NCBI GenBank assembly: GCA_025201765.1
Contig: MU623730.1
Coordinates: 1-12,967, forward strand
Source: Daldinia sp. FL1419
Lineage: Eukaryota > Ascomycota > Sordariomycetes > Xylariales > Hypoxylaceae
DNA length: 12,967 nucleotides
Direction: 5' to 3'
Below the pieces are notes generated by a model. It saw only the letters and a list, made by a program, of their open reading frames with translations. It ran no database searches and was not told the DNA's origin. Position 1 is the first letter of the stretch. Each line of letters starts with the position of its first letter. The translations under genes were made by a program, and so were the position numbers. Below, piece by piece: positions 9,387 through 12,967 of this stretch.

Positions 9387-9930
9387 AACTATATCTTTTT
9401 ATAATAATATCTATAAATTTTATAATATTTTTATAATATTTCATAATATCTCTATAATACCTTATCATAATTTTCCATAATATCTTAAATATTTATATAT
9501 AAATTTTTTTATTTTAATTAATTTATTTTATATTTATATTTATTCCATTCCTAATATTTTAATACCTTAAATTACTATATATTATATTATTAATATACAT
9601 ATCTCTTAATTATACAATTTTAAAATATTTATCATATTTTAGATTTTCAATACTAATTATATAAAAATTCTAGGTGTATTAAGGTTGGTTTAAAATTTCA
9701 GGGTTAAATCAATATCCCTTACTTTTTATTTTTAATATCTATTTTTTTTAATTTGAGGTTATAATTATCTTAATTAAATAATATCAATTCTAATTAAAAT
9801 AATATAAATAATATTGGCCATATTTTTCAAATCTTTATATATCTCAATCTTAATTAATATTGATTTTTATAATAATAATCCCAATAAATAATTGTTTTAA
9901 AATTAAGGAATTACAGTGTTTAAAAACTTT
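9387..9930 (-). other. Untranslated leader of the gypsy element
   Basis: About 540 bp lie between the primer-binding site and the best gag start. All frames on the coding strand carry stops, and I see no domain. The first ~400 bases are shared with 12555-12967, the leader of the second copy, which confirms that it belongs to the element rather than being a nested insertion. Confidence 0.6.
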
Positions 9931-9942
9931 AGGTGATTGCCA
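9931..9942 (-). other. Primer-binding site
   Basis: Read on the minus strand, one base after the 5' LTR, the sequence is TGGCAATCACCT. It starts with the TGG that pairs with the CCA 3' end of a tRNA. The matching tRNA end would be AGGTGATTGCCA, unless some A in the site was once G. I cannot name the tRNA from memory. The second copy has TAACAATTATTT at the same place (12543-12554), which differs only by G-to-A and C-to-T changes. Confidence 0.75.
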
Positions 9943-9943
9943 T

Positions 9944-10362
9944 TAAATAGGAGCTTTAATAGTTCCTATAGGATATGCCCTATACTTTAATTAACCTATA
10001 GTAACCAGAGGCTATATAAGTTTGAGGATGTAAAATAACTATATTTTGATGGAGGTATTAAAACAATCAAATAAATGAACTATTATATATGACTACTCTA
10101 CAATAATAACGCATATAATAAAATATAAACCCAAAAAAATATATATTATTTATATGAAATTATATAGAAATAATCTTTAAAGAACTATCTATATACTATA
10201 CTAATCAGGCAGAAAAACAATTATTGAAACTTATATATATCTAAATGAGTATATGTAAACCTTATAGGAATCTATCAGGGGGTCTTCCAAAATAGCTCCT
10301 ATTACATACTCCTGCTGCGTACTCCTATTACATATCCCACATATTCATACTGCACCAATTCA
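9944..10362 (-). repeat. 5' LTR of the gypsy element (419 bp)
   Basis: This is the direct-repeat partner of 1809-2227, equal in length and gapless. It begins taaat where the other copy has tgaac, and ends attca. The element's promoter should lie here, firing leftward. The AT run 10231-10240 (ttatatatat) reads as a TATA-like box on the minus strand at a plausible place, but such strings are common in this window. Long blocks such as tagtaaccagaggct and cccacatattca are identical in both LTRs. Confidence 0.93.
10296..10334 (-). repeat. Three 13-bp tandem units in the 5' LTR
   Basis: Units are ctcctattacata (10296-10308), ctcctgctgcgta (10309-10321) and ctcctattacata (10322-10334). The middle one keeps C and CpG at places where its neighbours have T and A. 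In coding orientation they sit in the U3. The second element's LTR is shorter in just this region, consistent with loss of units. Confidence 0.75.
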
Positions 10363-10617
10363 ATATATTATATAAAAATTATAATTATAATTAATAAATA
10401 TTTATTAATTTAAATAATAATAATTATAAAATTAGAACATAAAAATATTATTAATTTTCTTTTTTTTTTACAACACTCTTTTTTTCCTTTATAATATAAA
10501 TTATATTTTCTATAAATTTATATTCTACCTAATTAAATTATAATAATTTATATAATATACATTTAATATTAATATTATTATTATAAATTACCATTAATTT
10601 AATAATATTTCATAATA

Positions 10618-10660
10618 TTAAATTATTATTAAATTATTATTAAATTTTATTAAATTAATA
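10618..10660. repeat. Tandem array of an ~11-bp AT unit
   Basis: The unit ttaaattatta occurs exactly at 10618-10628 and 10629-10639, then as ttaaatttta (10640-10649) and ttaaattaata (10650-10660). It is a short slippage-type array in nearly GC-free DNA with no visible function. Confidence 0.6.
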
Positions 10661-11526
10661 AATATAATTAATTTATTAACTTTAAATACTTATAATAAAG
10701 TAATTAAATTATTATAAATTCTTATAGATATTATTTATCCAATTAAATATGGTAAATTAATTAATTATAAGAACCTATTTCTTTGGTTAAATATAAACAT
10801 TAAAGAGATTTAAAGCCTTACACCTATATTTAATTATTTTGTTAAGAATATTATAATATTATTAAAAATTGATATAAATTATTAATATAATAATTTATTA
10901 TTAATATTAATATAAGCCCTATAATTATATATTAAGAAATAATAACTTAATAATTTTTATATTATAATTTTTTAGGAGTTAATTATATGTAATATGTTTA
11001 ATTAAGGAATCTTCTATAAAAAAGAATTAATATAAATTTTAAATTATAATTTCAAAGGAAATTTTAACTTATTAACATTTAAAGCTATATAATAAGATAT
11101 TTAAATATTATTTTTATTAATATATATAAATTTATTTAATTTAAAATATATATAAATAATAAAAATATATAATTAGAATTACTTTCTTTTTACAATTTAT
11201 ATTTTAAAGAAATATTATTTATAAATTTTTAATTTAATTTATTAAAAATTAAAGTAGTAAATTAATCATATCAGAAAGCAAATAATAATAGCATTTAAAA
11301 AATTGGGAAAGCCAATTTTTAGGGAGTTATACATAATTCTTATAATTATTCAAAAAAACAATTAATTTTATAGATTTTAATGTACTTACACATTACACAT
11401 AATCAAATACAAATCAAAAGAATTAATTATTATAATTAAAAATGGTAATTATTATAAAAAATTTAATAATTATATAAAATCATTAATTAAATTAATAATA
11501 ATTCAAATAATTAACAATCTTATACT

Positions 11527-11563
11527 AAAAGCAACATTGATGGTGACGACCATCAGGGCTTTT
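11527..11563. repeat. GC-richer hairpin island
   Basis: The perfect 7-bp arms tgatggt (11538-11544) and accatca (11549-11555) enclose the loop gacg. Outer arms aaaagc (11527-11532) and gctttt (11558-11563) can pair as well, with small bulges between. On the minus strand the same bases read as an open peptide (SKALMVVTINVAFSI), so this could equally be a scrap of coding sequence. It keeps CpG and GC while the sequence on both sides is almost pure A and T. Confidence 0.45.
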
Positions 11564-11854
11564 GAAACAATTGAGGGTGAATTATTGTTAAAATAGATAT
11601 TGTAAAATAAAATAATAAAAATTAATAAAGCTATTTATTTAACTAAAAATAAATTGATTAAGGTGAGGATAAGTAATAAATATATATTAAAGCCAATTTA
11701 AAATGATATTTTAAAAGGCCTATAATTAAATAATTGTATAATATATAAACCATAATAAATCACTTATTTTAAAAAATAAGGTCCTAATTTATACATATAG
11801 CCTAAAAAAATATTAATAAATTTAGTAGTTAGATTGTAATCAAGTATACTGTTA

Positions 11855-11980
11855 AATTGACCAAGATGGGAAGTATTTGAACAAGTTTTTAAGCATATAT
11901 AGTTAAATAAGGACCGATCAATTAAATAAGCATATAAATAAGATTAATAAACATTTAATAAAAATAAAAAACATTCAAAA
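11855..11980 (+). pseudogene. Possible coding trace, unidentified
   Basis: On the plus strand the frame with TGG at 11867-11869 reads PRWEVFEQVFKHI, then a TAG, then LNKDRSIK, followed by more stops of the TAA type. The mix of charged and aromatic residues looks like a protein in which Trp and Gln codons became stops. No family is recognised and no start is visible. It may be a fragment of another transposon. Confidence 0.2.
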
Positions 11981-12154
11981 ATTAATAATAATTAAAAGAT
12001 TTAAAGAATTTAGATTTTTTTCCTTTTTTTTTTTAATTTATATAATATTTAATTAATTTTATTATAATTTAATTATAATTAATTATAATATTTTTAATTC
12101 TTTTTATTAAAATTAATTTATTAAAGATTTAATATTATTAATTTTAAAGAACTT

Positions 12155-12541
12155 TGAATTAGGGTAATGTAATTAAATAATAGGAATTACCTTAAAAAAT
12201 CTTATTAACCCCCCCTTTTAAGGTTTATATATATTCTTTTAAATATAAATAGGTTTTTAAAAGTTATTTTCTTACCTAATCAGCTCAAATCATAGATAAT
12301 TCTTAAAAAATCATTTCCATAGAATTTTATATAAATAATATATATTTTTTAGATTTATAACCTCATCATATACATTATTATTATTGAGTAATTACTTATA
12401 ATAATTTTTTTATTTGATTATTTTATTATATTCTTTAAAATATAGTCACCTTATATCCTTAAATTTATATAATCTTTAATTTACTATAAGTTAATTGAAG
12501 TATAAGGTATATCTTATAAAAGTTATTAAAATTTTTATTTA
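12155..12541 (+). repeat. 5' LTR of the second gypsy copy (387 bp)
   Basis: It starts tgaatt, like the minus strand of the first element's LTR, and ends attta at the same place. Matches include aaggttta, cctaatcag, the aatatatatttttt block and the terminal ttactata-gttaatt-aagtata-gg-atat run. It is 32 bp shorter than 419 bp. Most of the loss falls in the 13-bp tandem region, with a smaller gap after the C run at 12210-12216. A solo LTR is excluded because the primer-binding site and leader follow. Confidence 0.85.
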
Positions 12542-12542
12542 A

Positions 12543-12554
12543 TAACAATTATTT
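12543..12554 (+). other. Primer-binding site of the second copy (mutated)
   Basis: One base after the LTR the sequence is TAACAATTATTT. Against TGGCAATCACCT in the first copy there are five differences, all G-to-A or C-to-T. Its position and the uniform direction of change identify it. Confidence 0.7.
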
Positions 12555-12967
12555 TAAATTTTAAATATTATAATTACTTAATTTTAAAAAGATTAATATT
12601 TATTAAGATTAATAATTATAAAAATTAAAAACCATATTATTAATATTATTTATATTATTTTAATTAAAACCATTATTATTTAATTAATATAAATATAATT
12701 TTAAGAAAAAATTTAAAAGAATAAAGAATAAAAGAAATTGATTTAACCTTAAAACCTTAAAATAAATTAATATACTTAAATCCTCACATAATTAATATTA
12801 AAAAATTCTTAATATAAAAAATAATTAAAAACTATTTAATTAAATAATATTTTATAATAATATAAATATTTAAAATATTAAAAATGAAATAAATATAAAT
12901 TTATAAATATAATACTATAAATTATTTAATATAATATAAATAAAATTTATATAAAAATTTATATCAA

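Larger units (their letters stand above)
1809..10362 (-). mobile_element. Full-length RIP-degraded Ty3/gypsy LTR retrotransposon
   Basis: The element is 8,554 bp, with two 419-bp LTRs in direct orientation around a 7,716-bp interior. The minus strand is the coding strand. Read right to left it shows a primer-binding site directly inside the 5' LTR, gag, protease, RT, RNase H, integrase, and a G-rich purine stretch directly inside the 3' LTR. The order RT-RNase H-integrase places it in Ty3/gypsy rather than copia. The protein signature (FIDDI-type RT box, LPGALxTRW-like RNase H block, DGGxEF integrase box) is the type common in fungal gypsy elements. Every frame is broken by stops, so the copy is dead. 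The flanks next to the LTRs are both ATAT(AT) (1803-1808 and 10363-10368). This could be a 4-6 bp target duplication, but it is uninformative in such AT-rich sequence. Confidence 0.93.
10363..12154. other. AT-rich spacer between two head-to-head elements
   Basis: This 1.8-kb stretch has no gene I can support. It holds polypyrimidine runs (about 10458-10493 and 12014-12033), an 11-bp tandem array, a GC-richer hairpin island and a possible coding trace, each listed separately. The sequence next to each 5' LTR differs, so the two elements inserted at different sites rather than arising by one inverted duplication of element plus flank. Confidence 0.5.
12155..12967 (+). mobile_element. Second copy of the same gypsy family, 5' end only
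   Basis: Opposite in orientation to the first element and truncated by the window end, this copy shows a shortened LTR, a primer-binding site and about 410 bases of leader. The leader aligns with the minus strand of the first copy from about 9930 leftward, for example at shared blocks aatattatttatattatttt and attgatttaacc, with short indels. Gag would start beyond the window. It is more completely reduced to A and T than the first copy. Confidence 0.85.

Noticed and set aside
1809..10362. Copia-type or plus-strand element
   Set aside because: Integrase follows RNase H on the minus strand, and the primer site and purine tract both fit minus-strand coding, so it is Ty3/gypsy on the minus strand.
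10363..12154. tRNA or rRNA genes in the spacer
   Set aside because: I saw no cloverleaf with conserved arms or GTTCRANY-like box, and no rRNA blocks.
1..12967. Mitochondrial, Plasmodium-like or other naturally AT-rich genome
   Set aside because: Natural AT-rich genomes keep open genes. Here the decay is by transitions that break frames in a known element type, with some GC islands left, which fits RIP in a fungus better. The host is still not proven.

Overview
This window is extremely AT-rich and holds no intact gene. I read it as a heterochromatic, RIP-degraded retrotransposon block (RIP is repeat-induced point mutation, C-to-T mutation of duplicated DNA) from a filamentous ascomycete (Pezizomycotina). 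The basis is threefold. The repeat copies differ by transitions. Old coding frames stay in register over kilobases but are full of TAA/TAG stops. C or G depletion alternates between strands in blocks. The taxonomic call is an inference from the mutation pattern and the element type.

Layout. 1-95: two imperfect copies of a short GC-richer tandem unit. 96-1808: AT-rich flank with two stop-poor stretches that may be old coding sequence. 1809-10362: a complete but dead Ty3/gypsy LTR retrotransposon on the minus strand, with two 419-bp LTRs in direct orientation. In coding order (right to left) it reads: 5' LTR (9944-10362), primer-binding site, untranslated leader, gag with a zinc-knuckle-like segment, aspartic protease, reverse transcriptase, RNase H, integrase with zinc, catalytic and C-terminal parts, polypurine tract, 3' LTR (1809-2227). 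10363-12154: AT-rich spacer with one GC-richer hairpin island and weak traces of coding sequence. 12155-12967: the 5' LTR (shortened), primer-binding site and leader of a second copy of the same family, on the plus strand and cut off by the window end. The two copies stand head to head, 5' LTR facing 5' LTR.

In life the element would have made a Gag-protease polyprotein and a Pol polyprotein (RT-RNase H-integrase). The two now lie in frames offset by -1, either by programmed frameshift or by an old indel. Key catalytic residues are lost by G-to-A type changes: RT Asp to Asn, protease Asp to Asn, RNase H Asp to Asn, integrase Glu to Lys. No functional novel system is visible. The most informative signals are the frame-preserving decay, the strand-switching mutation blocks, the second inverted copy, the 13-bp LTR tandem repeats and a few unexplained islands in the flanks.
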